Assembly: GCF_002858925.1 (NCBI RefSeq)
Contig: NZ_PJRS01000022.1
Span: 310,001 to 374,000, forward strand
DNA from: Caulobacter zeae
GTDB lineage: Bacteria; Pseudomonadota; Alphaproteobacteria; Caulobacterales; Caulobacteraceae
Direction: 5' to 3'
Length of the DNA: 64,000 bases
Shown: one piece after another, positions 1-9,866 of the stretch
Numbering within the stretch: the first letter of the stretch is position 1
Layout: each line of letters starts with the position of its first letter
Program-made: the position numbers and the translations under genes
Notes under the pieces: model-generated
What the model was told of the DNA's origin: nothing
Databases searched by the model: none
The model's input: the letters and a program-made list of their open reading frames with translations, nothing else

Positions 1-80
1 AGGACGGCAGCGTTGACCCGCGAGCCAGGAGACCTGCCTCGACAGATAACGTCCTCCGGCGGGGTGCCCGGTCTGGTCGC
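1..80 (+). promoter_or_regulatory. Cobalamin riboswitch, 3' part only
   Basis: Positions 23-38 carry the highly conserved B12 box (AGCCAGGAGACCTGCC) that closes the cobalamin aptamer; it is followed by a GC-rich stretch that could form the expression platform. The 5' half of the aptamer lies outside the window. The element precedes metE, the cobalamin-independent methionine synthase, a well-known target that is switched off when B12 is available so that MetH is used instead. The boundary at about 80 is an estimate. Seen: the B12 box and its position. Inferred: the control mode. Confidence 0.8.
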
Positions 81-171
81 GAGTTCCAGGCGCGGGTCCG
101 CCATCCCGTTCGCGCGCCTGCGCGCCTGCGCCCCGTCCAGCCTCCGTCACCATCGAGACAGAGGCTAAGAA

Positions 172-2520
172 ATGACCGTCACCGTCGCCGCCCTCGGCTT
201 TCCCCGCATCGGCCCCCAGCGCCGCCTGAAGACCGCCCTCGAAGCCCACTGGGCCGGCCGCCTCGACGCCGAAGGGCTCCAGACCGAGGCCGCCACGCTG
301 CGCGCCCTGGCCTGGCGCCGCCAGGCGCACCTGGGCGTCGACCACGTGCCCAGCAACGACTTCTCGCTCTACGACCACGTGCTCGACACGGCCGCCATGG
401 TCGGCGCGGTCCCCGCCGCCTATGGCTGGACCGGCGGTCCGGTCGACCTGCCGCTCTACTTCGCCATGGCGCGCGGAACCCAGGGTCGCCAGGCCTGCGA
501 CCACGGCTGCGCCCACGAGACCTCGGCCACCGGCCTGCCGGCGCTCGAGATGACCAAGTGGTTCGACACCAACTACCACTACCTCGCGCCCGAGCTGTCC
601 CCCGGCCAGGCCTTCGCCCTGACCTCGACCAAGGTCGTCGACGACTTCCTCGAGGCCAAGGCGCAGGGGATCTTCACCCGCCCGGTGATCCTGGGGCCCG
701 TCACCTTCCTCAAGCTGGCGAAAAGCAAGGACTCCAACCCGAATGGGGACTCCCAGCCGCTGTCGCTGCTGTCTTCCCTGCTGCCCGTCTACGCCGAGGT
801 GCTCCGGCGCCTGGCCCAGGCGGGCGCCGACTGGGTGCAGATCGACGAGCCCTGCCTGGCGCTCGACCTCACCGACTTCGAGCGCGCCGAGATCCGCCGC
901 GCCTACGGCGCCCTGACCCACGCCGCCCCGCGCATCCGCATCCTGCTGGCCAGCTATTTCGGGACCTATGGCGACAACCTCGCCACCGCCGCCAACCTGC
1001 CGGTCGACGGCCTGCACCTGGATCTCGTCCGCGCCCCGCAGGACCTCGACGCCGCCGTCGCCCTGGCCCGCGACAGCCTGGTGCTGGAACTGGGCGTCGT
1101 CGACGGCCGCAACGTCTGGCGCGCCGACCTGACGGCCATCCTCGACCGGGTCGAGCCGATTGTCGCCGCCCGCGGTCCCGACCGCGTGATCCTGGCCCCG
1201 TCCTGCTCGCTGCTGCACGCCCCGCTCGACCTCGCCATCGAGACCGATCTCGACCCCGAGGTCAGCCAGTGGCTGGCCTTCGCCGTGCAGAAGCTGGAAG
1301 AGCTGGCGATCCTGGCCAAGGCCCTCAACCAGGGCCGCGCCGCCGTTCGCGCCGAACTCGACGCCGCGGGCGCCGCCGTCGCCTGGCGCAAGACCTCGCC
1401 GCGCATCCACGATCCCGCCGTCCAGGCCCGCGCCGCCGCCGTCACCGCCGATGATGCGATCCGCGCCACGCCGTTCGAGCAGCGCATCGTGCTGCAACAG
1501 ACAAGGCTTAACCTGCCGCCCCTGCCGACCACCACCATCGGCTCGTTCCCGCAGACCGCCGCCGTCCGCCAGACCCGCGCCGCCCACGCCAAGGGCCAGC
1601 TGGCCGACGCCGACTATGCCGACTTCCTGCGCGCCGAGACCGCCCGCGCGGTGGCCTGGCAGCAGGAGATCGGCCTCGACGTGCTGGTCCACGGCGAGTT
1701 CGAGCGCAACGACATGGTCCAGTATTTCGGCGAGCGGCTGAACGGCTTTGTCTTCACCAGGCACGCCTGGGTGCAGTCCTACGGCTCGCGCTGCGTGCGC
1801 CCGCCGATCCTCTATGGCGACGTCTCGCGCCCCGCGCCGATGACGGTCGAGTGGTGGGCCTACGCCCAATCCCTCACCGCCCGGCCGATGAAGGGCATGC
1901 TGACCGGCCCGGTCACCATCCTGCAATGGTCGTTCGTCCGCGACGACATCCCCCGCGGTGAAACCTGCCGCCAGATCGCCCTGGCCGTCCGCGACGAGGT
2001 CGTCGACCTCGAAGCCGCCGGCGCTGCGATCATCCAGATCGACGAGGCCGCCCTGCGCGAGGGCCTGCCCCTGCGCCGCGGCGACTGGGATGCCTATCTG
2101 GCCTGGGCTGTCGAGGCCTTCCGCATCGCCGCCAGCGGCGTGCGCGACGAGACCCAGATCCACACCCACATGTGCTATTCGGAGTTCAACGACATCATCG
2201 CCGCCATCGGCGCCATGGACGCCGACGTCATCTCCATCGAGACCGCGCGCTCGAAGATGGAGCTGCTTGACGCCTTCGAGGCCTACGCCTACCCGGCCCA
2301 GATCGGTCCCGGCGTCTACGACATCCACGCCCCCCGCAGCCCCGCCTCCGGCGAAATGCTCGACCTGCTGGCGAAAGCCGGCCAGCGCCTCTCGCCGGCC
2401 CAGCTTTGGGTCAATCCCGACTGCGGCCTGAAGACCCGCAAGTGGGAGGAAGTCGAACCGGCCCTCGCCAACATGGTCGCCGCCGCCAAGGCGGCGCGAG
2501 AGCAGCTGGTCGGCGCCTGA
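172..2520 (+). CDS. metE: Cobalamin-independent methionine synthase MetE
   Basis: Transfers the methyl group of 5-methyltetrahydropteroyl-tri-L-glutamate to L-homocysteine, the last step of methionine synthesis; cytosolic zinc enzyme. The 782-residue length is normal for the two-barrel family. The N-terminal barrel starts with the FPRIGP motif. The C-terminal barrel contains TTTIGSFPQT and the zinc ligands His666 and Cys668 (HMC), Glu690 (SIET) and Cys751 (NPDCGLKTR), which match the E. coli ligands in order and spacing. The ATG follows a purine-rich GAGGCTAAG. The riboswitch upstream explains its control: expected on only when cobalamin is short. It is a single gene followed by its own terminator. 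Confidence 0.97.
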   Translation: MTVTVAALGFPRIGPQRRLKTALEAHWAGRLDAEGLQTEAATLRALAWRRQAHLGVDHVPSNDFSLYDHVLDTAAMVGAVPAAYGWTGGPVDLPLYFAMARGTQGRQACDHGCAHETSATGLPALEMTKWFDTNYHYLAPELSPGQAFALTSTKVVDDFLEAKAQGIFTRPVILGPVTFLKLAKSKDSNPNGDSQPLSLLSSLLPVYAEVLRRLAQAGADWVQIDEPCLALDLTDFERAEIRRAYGALTHAAPRIRILLASYFGTYGDNLATAANLPVDGLHLDLVRAPQDLDAAVALARDSLVLELGVVDGRNVWRADLTAILDRVEPIVAARGPDRVILAPSCSLLHAPLDLAIETDLDPEVSQWLAFAVQKLEELAILAKALNQGRAAVRAELDAAGAAVAWRKTSPRIHDPAVQARAAAVTADDAIRATPFEQRIVLQQTRLNLPPLPTTTIGSFPQTAAVRQTRAAHAKGQLADADYADFLRAETARAVAWQQEIGLDVLVHGEFERNDMVQYFGERLNGFVFTRHAWVQSYGSRCVRPPILYGDVSRPAPMTVEWWAYAQSLTARPMKGMLTGPVTILQWSFVRDDIPRGETCRQIALAVRDEVVDLEAAGAAIIQIDEAALREGLPLRRGDWDAYLAWAVEAFRIAASGVRDETQIHTHMCYSEFNDIIAAIGAMDADVISIETARSKMELLDAFEAYAYPAQIGPGVYDIHAPRSPASGEMLDLLAKAGQRLSPAQLWVNPDCGLKTRKWEEVEPALANMVAAAKAAREQLVGA

Positions 2521-2529
2521 CGCCACGGA

Positions 2530-2557
2530 GGGCGCGCCGCACGAGGCGCGCCCTTTG
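2530..2557 (+). terminator. Rho-independent terminator after metE
   Basis: A perfect 9-bp stem, GGGCGCGCC (2530-2538) and GGCGCGCCC (2545-2553), with a 6-base loop lies 9 bases after the metE stop and is followed by a short TTT run. The T tract is weak, so efficiency is uncertain. Confidence 0.65.
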
Positions 2558-2620
2558 CCGCCCGTCATTCCTCACCCTTGGGGGCCTCCATCCGCTACCG
2601 ACAACCGGCACGAAGCGGGT

Positions 2621-2662
2621 GGATTTGATGTCGGCTAAGGGTGGGAGGCCGACATCAAATCC
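2621..2662. repeat. 15-bp perfect inverted repeat (hairpin)
   Basis: GGATTTGATGTCGGC (2621-2635) is exactly reverse-complementary to GCCGACATCAAATCC (2648-2662) with a 12-base loop. It sits in the 459-base gap between metE and the next gene, which otherwise holds only the larger repeat that follows. It may act as a bidirectional terminator or be an end of the neighbouring repeat; no poly-T follows. Confidence 0.7.
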
Positions 2663-2848
2663 CTCTCTCATGGAGAGAGGGAGGGGCCCGCGCCGCAAGG
2701 CGTGGGAGGGTGAGTGGGTAGGCGAAGCCCTTGGGAAATCTTGGCGCTGTTGCGGGCGATGTACCGGCACGCCGGCTGAGGGTGTAACCACTCACCCTCC
2801 CATCGCTACGCGATGGGCCCCTCCCTCTCTCTTAGAGAGAGGGTCGTT
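2660..2848. repeat. Composite intergenic inverted repeat
   Basis: Two arms face each other: CCCTCTCTCATGGAGAGAGG with GAGGGGCCCG... and GGGAGGGTGAGTGGG on the left (2660-2719), and ACTCACCCTCCC...GGGCCCCTCCCTCTCTCTTAGAGAGAGGG on the right (2788-2848). Each arm also contains its own small hairpin. It resembles the repeat at 48768-48903 and belongs to the family of GC-rich palindromic units found in many gaps of this window. It is non-coding. Between 2849 and 2979 nothing recognisable is seen. Confidence 0.75.
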
Positions 2849-2979
2849 GCGCTCGACGTCCGCAACCCGTCGCGAACCGACGTTGTCCACCGGGCCGGCT
2901 TCCGCCTCCAGATCGACGTCGCAAGCAACTGTCGGTTTTGGTCAGCACCCGCCCTTGCGCGGAAATGGCCTACTGGGCC

Positions 2980-3180
2980 TCAGGCCGAGATATCGACCAG
3001 CACGCCGGTCAGTTCGCCGGTGGCCTGGGCCAGGGCCGCGCCGGCGGCCTGAGTCGCCTTGGCGTTGGTCTGCGCCACCGCCAGCTGGGTCAGGTCGACA
3101 ATGGCCGCGGCGGCCTCGCCCGAACCGGCCGGGCGCGGCGGGGCGTAGCGGACGGCGGCGTTGGTTGCGGAAACCTGCAC
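2980..3180 (-). CDS. Small conserved-looking hypothetical protein
   Basis: A 66-residue protein, alanine- and glutamine-rich, with no signal peptide or membrane segment. Its second half (DLTQLAVAQTNAKATQAAGA) has heptad-like spacing suggesting one or two amphipathic helices, and the protein ends VLVDISA. I prefer the GTG at 3180 because AAGGGAA stands 7 bases before it; a TTG 30 bases upstream would add ten residues. It lies on the same strand as, and 85 bases downstream of, the DnaJ-like gene. No function can be assigned; coding is supported by composition and the ribosome site only. Confidence 0.5.
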   Translation of the reverse strand: MQVSATNAAVRYAPPRPAGSGEAAAAIVDLTQLAVAQTNAKATQAAGAALAQATGELTGVLVDISA

Positions 3181-3265
3181 GGCGACTTCCCTTCTGGAAA
3201 CACCGCGCAATCTGGTCGCCAGGTCTTAACCAGACCTGACCAGGCATGGTTAAGAACCGCCACCC

Positions 3266-4204
<939 letters not shown>

Positions 4205-4290
4205 GGAAGGCCCTCAAGACAGTACGGAAATGCCGAAGCCCCTCAATTAGGCGGTTCCGCGCCGGGCGCAAGCCAAATGTTGCATTAATA

Positions 4291-7200
4291 TCACAGCGCT
4301 GTCGTCGCAGGCGCGCCCCAGCCCCAGGTCGCCGAGCCCTGAGCCACCCTCGCCGACAGCGCCCCGGCCGCCCCGGCCGGCAGGTCGGCCGCCCGCATCG
4401 CCGCCGTCCAGGCAAAGCCCGGCGCCGCCGTTTCCACCGTCCGCACCACCGTCTCGCCGTCGAGGATCTCCACCCGCCAGGCCTCGGCCGCCTCGGCCAG
4501 CGGAACCTCGCACTCCCAGCCGTCGCCGCCGACCCGCGCGCGGCGGATCCACGACAGTCGGGTGTCGCCGCCAACCGTCTTCGCCCGCAGATGCGCCGGC
4601 GACCACGGCCGCAGGGCGACGCCCCGCCAGGCCGCCTCGACCTCCGTCATCGCCGGCCCCGCCGCCGGACCGCCGGTCGGCGCCGCGCGCCAGGCCAGCG
4701 GCAGGCCGCGTTCGGCCAGGCCGAGCTCAGCGCGGACCAGGGCCTCGTCGACCAGCACCACCGCAGCCCCGGCCGGAACCAGCGCCGCCATGTCCGAACC
4801 CTGCTGCCCGCGCAGCAAGCCGCTCAGCGCCCAGGCATCGGGCCCGACCATCTGCGCGGTCAGGAACTGCAACAGCTCCCAGCCCTGCGGCCCGCGCACC
4901 GCCAGCAGGTTCTCGCCGGCCAGCACCGCCGCGCGGCCGCGACTTTGCGGCGCGCGCCCCTCCAGCCGCACCACCAGCCGCGTTCCCCGGTCGAACCGGC
5001 AGCGCGGCCCGGCCGGCAGGTCCGACAGCGTCGTCCCCACGCCCGCGCAGGCGCCCGCCGTCCCCCGTACGCGCAGGGCCTCCACCTCCGCCCCCGCATG
5101 CACGTCGAAGGCCCGCCACGGCTGGGCGGCGACGGCGACCAGCGGCCGGGCGTCCTCCTCCGCGCCAGGCAGCGGCGGCAGGTCCAGCACCACCAGCGCC
5201 GGCGGCCCCAGCGCCGGACGCGGCGGGGCCGGGCTCCAGTCGATCTCGCCGGCCTCGGCCACGGCGGGCAGAACCGGCAGCAGCTTGATCCGCGGCCGCT
5301 CGTCCAGATCCACCCGCGCCACGCGCCAGGTCTCGCCGTCCAGCGCCAAGCGATCGCCGGCCTGCCAGCGCAGCGCCGCCAGCGGCGACAGATGCACCAC
5401 CCGCTCGCGCCGCGCGGCGCCCTGCGCGTCCAGCCGCCGCCGGGCGACAGCCCCGGCCTGCCCCGCCGTCAGCACCAGCGGCGCCTCGACATCCAGGGTC
5501 AGCGCCCCCGGCCCGCTCCGCACCACCAGGCCGCCGGCCTGGTAGTCGCGCGCCAGGTCGACGAACCGCAGTCGGACCGCCCCGGCCGCGTCCTCCAGCT
5601 GTCGCGCCGCGCTGTCCGGGGCCGGGCGATCCTCGGGCCAGGCCAGGTCGTCCCCGGCCAGCGCCCCCTGCGCCGGGCCAGAGCGCGACACCAGCCGCAC
5701 CCGCCCGCCGCGCTCTGTCGCGTCCAGCCCGAAGGCCTCGGTCAGCGGCGACAGCGCGTCGCGCAGGCGCATCGGCCGCTCGATCACGTAGCCCTCAACC
5801 AGGCCTGACGCCTCGCCGGGATCGATCTCCACCCCGGCCCGCGCCGCCACGGCCATGACCAGTTCGCCGAGGCCCGCCGCGCCGGCGCGGCCGTTCAGCC
5901 AGTGGCCCAGCCGCCAGTTGGGAGCGTCGGCCCACACCTGCGCCCGCGCCGGAAAGTCGGGGAACGGCCGCGCGTCCCAGCACCAGGCGCTGGCCTCCTC
6001 GATCATCGGCCCGCCATAGGCCGGCGACAGCGGATTGGCCTCCGCATCTGCCACCATGGCCAGCACCGCCTCCAGCGCCCGCCGCTGGCCCAGCGCGTCG
6101 ACGCCGCCGTCCGAGAACGGCGGCAAGGCGCTCTCGGCGCTCTTGGGATCGACAAACAGGTTGGGCGCATTGGCGCCCTTGTCCACCGCCCCGCAGCCGA
6201 ACTCGATCAGCCGGATCGGCTTGGATTTCGGGACCCAGGCCGTCGGCGTCGGCGACCGCACCCCGCCCGGCCGGTCGTGGTGCGGGCGACTCCACCACGA
6301 CAACAGATCCTTGGGCCGGAACACCCACGGCTCGCCATGCGCCCCGTCGGTGATCGGCGTGCGCACCTGCGCCGCACGGTCGAGAGCCGAGGCGTAGAAC
6401 CACTCGAAGCCCTCTCCGCCCGTCAGGCTGTAGCGCAGGTAGTTCGGGTCATGCGGCCCGCCCCAGCCGGCCAGGGCGTCCTCGTGCTCCTGGCCGTCCC
6501 GCCAGTCGGTGATCGGCGGGTAATAGTCGACGCCCACGAAGTCGATGTTCGGATCGGCCCACAGCGGGTCCAGGTGAAAGTGCACGTCGCCAGAGCCGTC
6601 GGCCGGCTGGGATCCGAAATACTCGCTCCAGTCGGCGGCGTAGCCGATCCTGGTCGCCGGCCCCAGCAGCGTCCGCGCCTGCCCGGCCAGCGTCTTCAGC
6701 GCCGCCACGGCCGGAAAGCCCGCCGCGTCGCGCACCCGGGTCAGGCCCACCAGCTCAGAGCCGATCAGGAAGCCGTCCACCCCGCCGGCCCGCGCGGCCA
6801 GCGCCGCATAGTGCCGCACGAAGCGGGCAAAGCCCCACTCGCCGTCGAAGAACGCCCCCACCTGCGCGGCGGCCGCGCTCGTCTTGTGCGGCGATCCCGC
6901 CCGCCCCGGGGCCGGATGGCAGGTGATCCGCCCGCGCCAGGGATACGCCGCCTGCTCGGCCCCGCCGTGCGGATCGGGAAGATCGTTGCCGGCCGCTACG
7001 TCCATCAGCACGAACGGATACAGCGTCACCGCAAAGCCCCGCCGCTTCAGCTCGGCGATCGCCTGCACCACCGCCTCGTCGGCCGGCGTGCCGCCATAGG
7101 CCACGCCGCCCCCGCTCTGCGAGATCAGCCGCGCCTGCCCGCGCTCCAGCCCCGCCGCCCGCCAGGCCATCGGCTCGGTCGGCTTGTCGGCCGCCTCGAC

Positions 7201-8031
7201 GCCGGGGCGGATCTCGCACGACCCGCAACGCAGGTCCGTTCCGAACCAGCTGACCACCAGGTTCACCCGCCGCACGTTCGGCAGCTGCGCCTGCAACTGG
7301 TCCAGCGACAGCAAAAGGTCGGCCCGTCCCTCGGCGTTGTTCTGGTTCTCAGGCCGCGTCCGGATCAGCCCCTCGCGGCGCAGCACCACGTCGGTCGCGA
7401 GCACGAACTCGCCCGCCCCGGGGATCAGGCACACGCTTTCCAGCCGGTCCTCCAGACCCGTCCCGTCGCCGCCCGGCCGGCGGAAGACCTCGAACGACAG
7501 CTGCGGCGGCCGCCCGCCGAAGGCGTCCAGCGCCAGGTCCTCGAACACCACATAGGCTGTGCCGCGATAGGCCGGCGCGTCGCCCTCCACCGCCGCGATC
7601 AGCGGGTCGGGAAGCTGGTCGTCCGTCCCGCGATGGACGCGCATGGCCACCCCGTCCATGTCCATCACCTTGCCGTCCGCCCACACCCGGCCGATCCCGT
7701 CGATCGGCCCCTCGCCCACGGCCAGGGCGAACGACAGGCTGTAGCCATAGGACCGCACGCGCCCGCCCTTGCCGCCGGCCTCGCGGCGGTGCTCGCGGAA
7801 ACGCGCCGCCCAGATCACCTGGCCGGCCACCCGCGCCCGACCGAACGCGCACGGCATGGGCGCGCCCTCGGCCGCCCCGGTCAGCTTCAGCTCGGCGATC
7901 CGCGGGCCCGAGGTCCGGGCCGGGGCCAGGGCCGCGGCGAGGCCGACATCGACCATCGCCCCCAGGGTGGCGCTGATCGCGCCCAGCGAACCGAGGCTCG
8001 AACCGGCCCCGGTGAGGATCATCTGCGCCAT
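4291..8031 (-). CDS. GTA/phage host-specificity 'megatron' protein (gp15-like)
   Basis: The largest structural protein of the GTA tail (1246 residues), expected in the baseplate where it contacts the recipient surface. The N-terminal part matches the GTA family start (GSLGAISATLGA, then a segment with GRARVAGQVIWAARF); the middle contains the TIM-barrel-like GTA domain (GVDGFLIGSELVGLTRVRD, YAADWSEYFG, FVGVDYYPPITDWRD), followed by the phage-tail_3-type region and beta-rich C-terminal domains. The ATG at 8031 overlaps the stop of the upstream peptidase gene by one base (TGATG), so an in-frame upstream extension is rejected. It is the last gene of the distal-tail to megatron operon. Confidence 0.92.
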   Translation of the reverse strand: MAQMILTGAGSSLGSLGAISATLGAMVDVGLAAALAPARTSGPRIAELKLTGAAEGAPMPCAFGRARVAGQVIWAARFREHRREAGGKGGRVRSYGYSLSFALAVGEGPIDGIGRVWADGKVMDMDGVAMRVHRGTDDQLPDPLIAAVEGDAPAYRGTAYVVFEDLALDAFGGRPPQLSFEVFRRPGGDGTGLEDRLESVCLIPGAGEFVLATDVVLRREGLIRTRPENQNNAEGRADLLLSLDQLQAQLPNVRRVNLVVSWFGTDLRCGSCEIRPGVEAADKPTEPMAWRAAGLERGQARLISQSGGGVAYGGTPADEAVVQAIAELKRRGFAVTLYPFVLMDVAAGNDLPDPHGGAEQAAYPWRGRITCHPAPGRAGSPHKTSAAAAQVGAFFDGEWGFARFVRHYAALAARAGGVDGFLIGSELVGLTRVRDAAGFPAVAALKTLAGQARTLLGPATRIGYAADWSEYFGSQPADGSGDVHFHLDPLWADPNIDFVGVDYYPPITDWRDGQEHEDALAGWGGPHDPNYLRYSLTGGEGFEWFYASALDRAAQVRTPITDGAHGEPWVFRPKDLLSWWSRPHHDRPGGVRSPTPTAWVPKSKPIRLIEFGCGAVDKGANAPNLFVDPKSAESALPPFSDGGVDALGQRRALEAVLAMVADAEANPLSPAYGGPMIEEASAWCWDARPFPDFPARAQVWADAPNWRLGHWLNGRAGAAGLGELVMAVAARAGVEIDPGEASGLVEGYVIERPMRLRDALSPLTEAFGLDATERGGRVRLVSRSGPAQGALAGDDLAWPEDRPAPDSAARQLEDAAGAVRLRFVDLARDYQAGGLVVRSGPGALTLDVEAPLVLTAGQAGAVARRRLDAQGAARRERVVHLSPLAALRWQAGDRLALDGETWRVARVDLDERPRIKLLPVLPAVAEAGEIDWSPAPPRPALGPPALVVLDLPPLPGAEEDARPLVAVAAQPWRAFDVHAGAEVEALRVRGTAGACAGVGTTLSDLPAGPRCRFDRGTRLVVRLEGRAPQSRGRAAVLAGENLLAVRGPQGWELLQFLTAQMVGPDAWALSGLLRGQQGSDMAALVPAGAAVVLVDEALVRAELGLAERGLPLAWRAAPTGGPAAGPAMTEVEAAWRGVALRPWSPAHLRAKTVGGDTRLSWIRRARVGGDGWECEVPLAEAAEAWRVEILDGETVVRTVETAAPGFAWTAAMRAADLPAGAAGALSARVAQGSATWGWGAPATTAL

Positions 8032-8468
8032 CAATGCTGCTCCGGAAACGAGAAGGCGGCGACCAGCCGCGCGCGCCACCAGGGGCCCAGCCAGCTTTCG
8101 ACGCAGGCCCGCCCCCAATAGGCATGGATCATCCGCGTCCCCCTCGGCTCCTGCGCCGACAGGATCGCGCAGTGCTTGGCGGCCGCCCCGGCGAGCATGC
8201 GGAACACCACCACGTCGCCGGGCCGCGCCTTGGCCGGATCGACGGCGACCAGCGTCCGCGCCAGCCCCTCCAGCAAGGGCTCGCCGTCGCAAAGCTCGGC
8301 CCAGTCGGGGCGATAGGTCGGCGGCGCCTCGCGCTCGGGCCCGTGCAGCGCCCGCCACACCCCGCGCACCAGGCCCAGGCAGTCGCAGCCCGCGCCCCTC
8401 AGGCTGGCCTGGTGCTGATAGGGCGTGCCCAGCCAGGTCCGCGCCTCGCTCACGACCCGGGCCCTCAT
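8031..8468 (-). CDS. GTA/phage NlpC/P60 cell-wall peptidase (gp14-like)
   Basis: A 145-residue NlpC/P60 cysteine peptidase of the phage-tail type, expected to cut peptidoglycan cross-links as the tail crosses the wall. The catalytic Asp29-Cys30 pair is in GCDCLGLVRG, and the general base His99 is in KHCAILS. PGDVVVFR is a typical family motif. I chose the ATG at 8468 because AGGGGGCGG stands directly before it; a GTG at 8492 would add eight residues. It overlaps the megatron gene by one base and starts just inside the end of the hub gene, so the three are translationally coupled. Confidence 0.9.
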   Translation of the reverse strand: MRARVVSEARTWLGTPYQHQASLRGAGCDCLGLVRGVWRALHGPEREAPPTYRPDWAELCDGEPLLEGLARTLVAVDPAKARPGDVVVFRMLAGAAAKHCAILSAQEPRGTRMIHAYWGRACVESWLGPWWRARLVAAFSFPEQH

Positions 8469-8478
8469 CGCCGCCCCC

Positions 8479-9144
8479 TCATCGACGCCCACCGTCGTTG
8501 ACCTCGCCCTCGGCGGGATAGAGCGTCAGGAAGTCCTCGCCCGGCAGGGTCGGAAAGCCCCGGAAATTGACCGCGTTGGCGAAGGTGTCGCGACAAGTCG
8601 TCCAGCGCCGGTCGCAGGCCGCGCCGGGATGGGCCGCCAGGTCGACGCCGCAGCGGCCGTCGCCCAGGGTCGCGTCGCAGCTGCGGGCGTAGGTCCGCCC
8701 CGCCATCGCCTCCAGGTCCGCCGCCGGTCCCTCCAGCTCGGCGGTGAAGGCCTGGCCGGTCCACGACACCCGCGCCACCCGGGCCCGCCACAGCTCGACC
8801 AGCAGGTCCGGCGCGCTCCAGTCCACCCGCCGGCAGACCACCTGCGCGCCGTCATAGAGCCCCGCCTCGATGTCGCCGGCGGTGATCGCCGCCCCATCTT
8901 GCGAAGAGTCGTCCAGCGCCCCCAGCGCCGCGGCCAGGCCAGGTCCGAACCCCGCCTCGCTCTCGGCCGCCCCCGCGCCCCAGCCGCTGGCCGCCCGACA
9001 GACCGTCCCCGCCACCGTCAGGTCGCGATCGTGATCGGTGAAGCCCATCGCCGTTCCGTCAGCCCGGGTCAGCACCCAGGCGTGGCACAGCCGCGCCGCC
9101 CCGCTTTCGATGCGCGCCGCCAGCGCCGCCTCGACCGCGCGCAT
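8479..9144 (-). CDS. GTA tail hub protein, DUF2163 family (gp13-like)
   Basis: A 221-residue protein of the DUF2163/phage BR0599 family, a tail hub component. Visible family features: N-terminal TRADGTAMGFTDHDRDL, a middle VDWSAPDLLVELWRARV, and a C-terminal cysteine-bearing block (YARSCDATLGDGRCGVDL, ACDRRWTTC) typical of the family. Its ATG overlaps the distal-tail gene stop by one base (TGATG). Position and neighbours match the RcGTA order g12-g13-g14-g15. Confidence 0.9.
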   Translation of the reverse strand: MRAVEAALAARIESGAARLCHAWVLTRADGTAMGFTDHDRDLTVAGTVCRAASGWGAGAAESEAGFGPGLAAALGALDDSSQDGAAITAGDIEAGLYDGAQVVCRRVDWSAPDLLVELWRARVARVSWTGQAFTAELEGPAADLEAMAGRTYARSCDATLGDGRCGVDLAAHPGAACDRRWTTCRDTFANAVNFRGFPTLPGEDFLTLYPAEGEVNDGGRR

Positions 9145-9788
9145 CAGGCCCGCACCTCGACCAGCGACACCGCCCCGACCCGCGCCGCCCCGAACCCCTC
9201 CAGGGTCACGTCGAGGCGGTCGAGGTCGAAGCGCACCGGCGTGTCGAACAGGAAGCCGGCGGTCACCGCCGCCCCCGCCGCAGGCGCGACCGCCAGGGTG
9301 ACGAGGCCCGTGACCGTATCCACCGCGAAGGCCCCGGCCGCCTGCTCCACCCCGGCCACGGCCACCCTCACGGTCCCGGCCTGCGGCTTGGCGATCGGTC
9401 GCGACACCGCCGTCTCGCCGGCCCCATAGGCCTTGGCCAGCTGGAAGGCCTTCCGCGTCCCGTCGCCGGCTCCCAGCACCTGATCGGTCGGGGCTGGGTT
9501 CAGCGACGGCGCGCACGACTTGAAGTCGGCCGGGTCCCTGAAGCGAAAGCCGTGCAGCCGCCCGCGCCGCGCCTCGAAGAACGCCACCAGCTCGGCGGCC
9601 TCGTCCAGGCTGCGCGTCGCCGTGCCGACCAGGTAGCGCCTGCGCCCCTGCGCCCACGGGCTGGACCGGTGCTCGGCGCCCGAGGCCAGGCCGACGATCT
9701 CGGTGCGGCGCTCGATCCCGCTCGTCCCGCCGAAGGCCAGGCGCACGGGCAGCCGCACCTCGTGAAAGGCGCTCATCGCCAAGCTCAT
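9144..9788 (-). CDS. GTA distal tail protein, DUF2460 family (gp12-like)
   Basis: A 214-residue DUF2460/TIGR02217 protein, the distal tail ring of GTA particles. It begins FHEVRLPVRLAFGG and contains WAQGRRRYLVG, EARRGRLHGFRFRDPAD and a C-terminal GFLFDTPVRFD, all characteristic of the family. The ATG at 9788 has an excellent AAGGAGGG site six bases upstream. It is the first gene of the tail-tip operon, cut off from the tape-measure gene by six plus-strand genes, so it needs its own promoter or long read-through on the minus strand. Confidence 0.9.
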   Translation of the reverse strand: MSLAMSAFHEVRLPVRLAFGGTSGIERRTEIVGLASGAEHRSSPWAQGRRRYLVGTATRSLDEAAELVAFFEARRGRLHGFRFRDPADFKSCAPSLNPAPTDQVLGAGDGTRKAFQLAKAYGAGETAVSRPIAKPQAGTVRVAVAGVEQAAGAFAVDTVTGLVTLAVAPAAGAAVTAGFLFDTPVRFDLDRLDVTLEGFGAARVGAVSLVEVRA

Positions 9789-9800
9789 GAAGAGCCCTCC

Positions 9801-9837
9801 TTGACAGCTGCACAATGTGAGTGATTATTTACTTACA
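9801..9837 (+). promoter_or_regulatory. Candidate promoter and imperfect palindrome between tail and DUF805 genes
   Basis: On the plus strand TTGACA (9801-9806), 17 bases, then ATTATT (9824-9829) resembles a housekeeping promoter that would start transcription about 30 bases before the first DUF805 gene. An imperfect palindrome, TGTGAGT (9816-9822) and ACTTACA (9831-9837), overlaps the -10. It is one of the few AT-rich stretches in the region and lies between two divergent genes, so it could serve both. Seen: the motifs. Inferred: function. Confidence 0.45.
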
Positions 9838-9866
9838 TTCCATCCAGACCCGCCGGAGACCCCGCC

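Noticed and set aside
5902..8121. Long open frame antisense to the GTA megatron gene
   Set aside because: A shadow of the coding strand with Arg/Pro/Gln-rich low complexity and no recognised motif.
8479..9813. One 444-codon frame fusing the distal-tail region to the hub protein
   Set aside because: The upstream part is out of frame with the DUF2460 gene, which has strong motifs and a perfect ribosome site; the hub gene starts at its own overlapping ATG.
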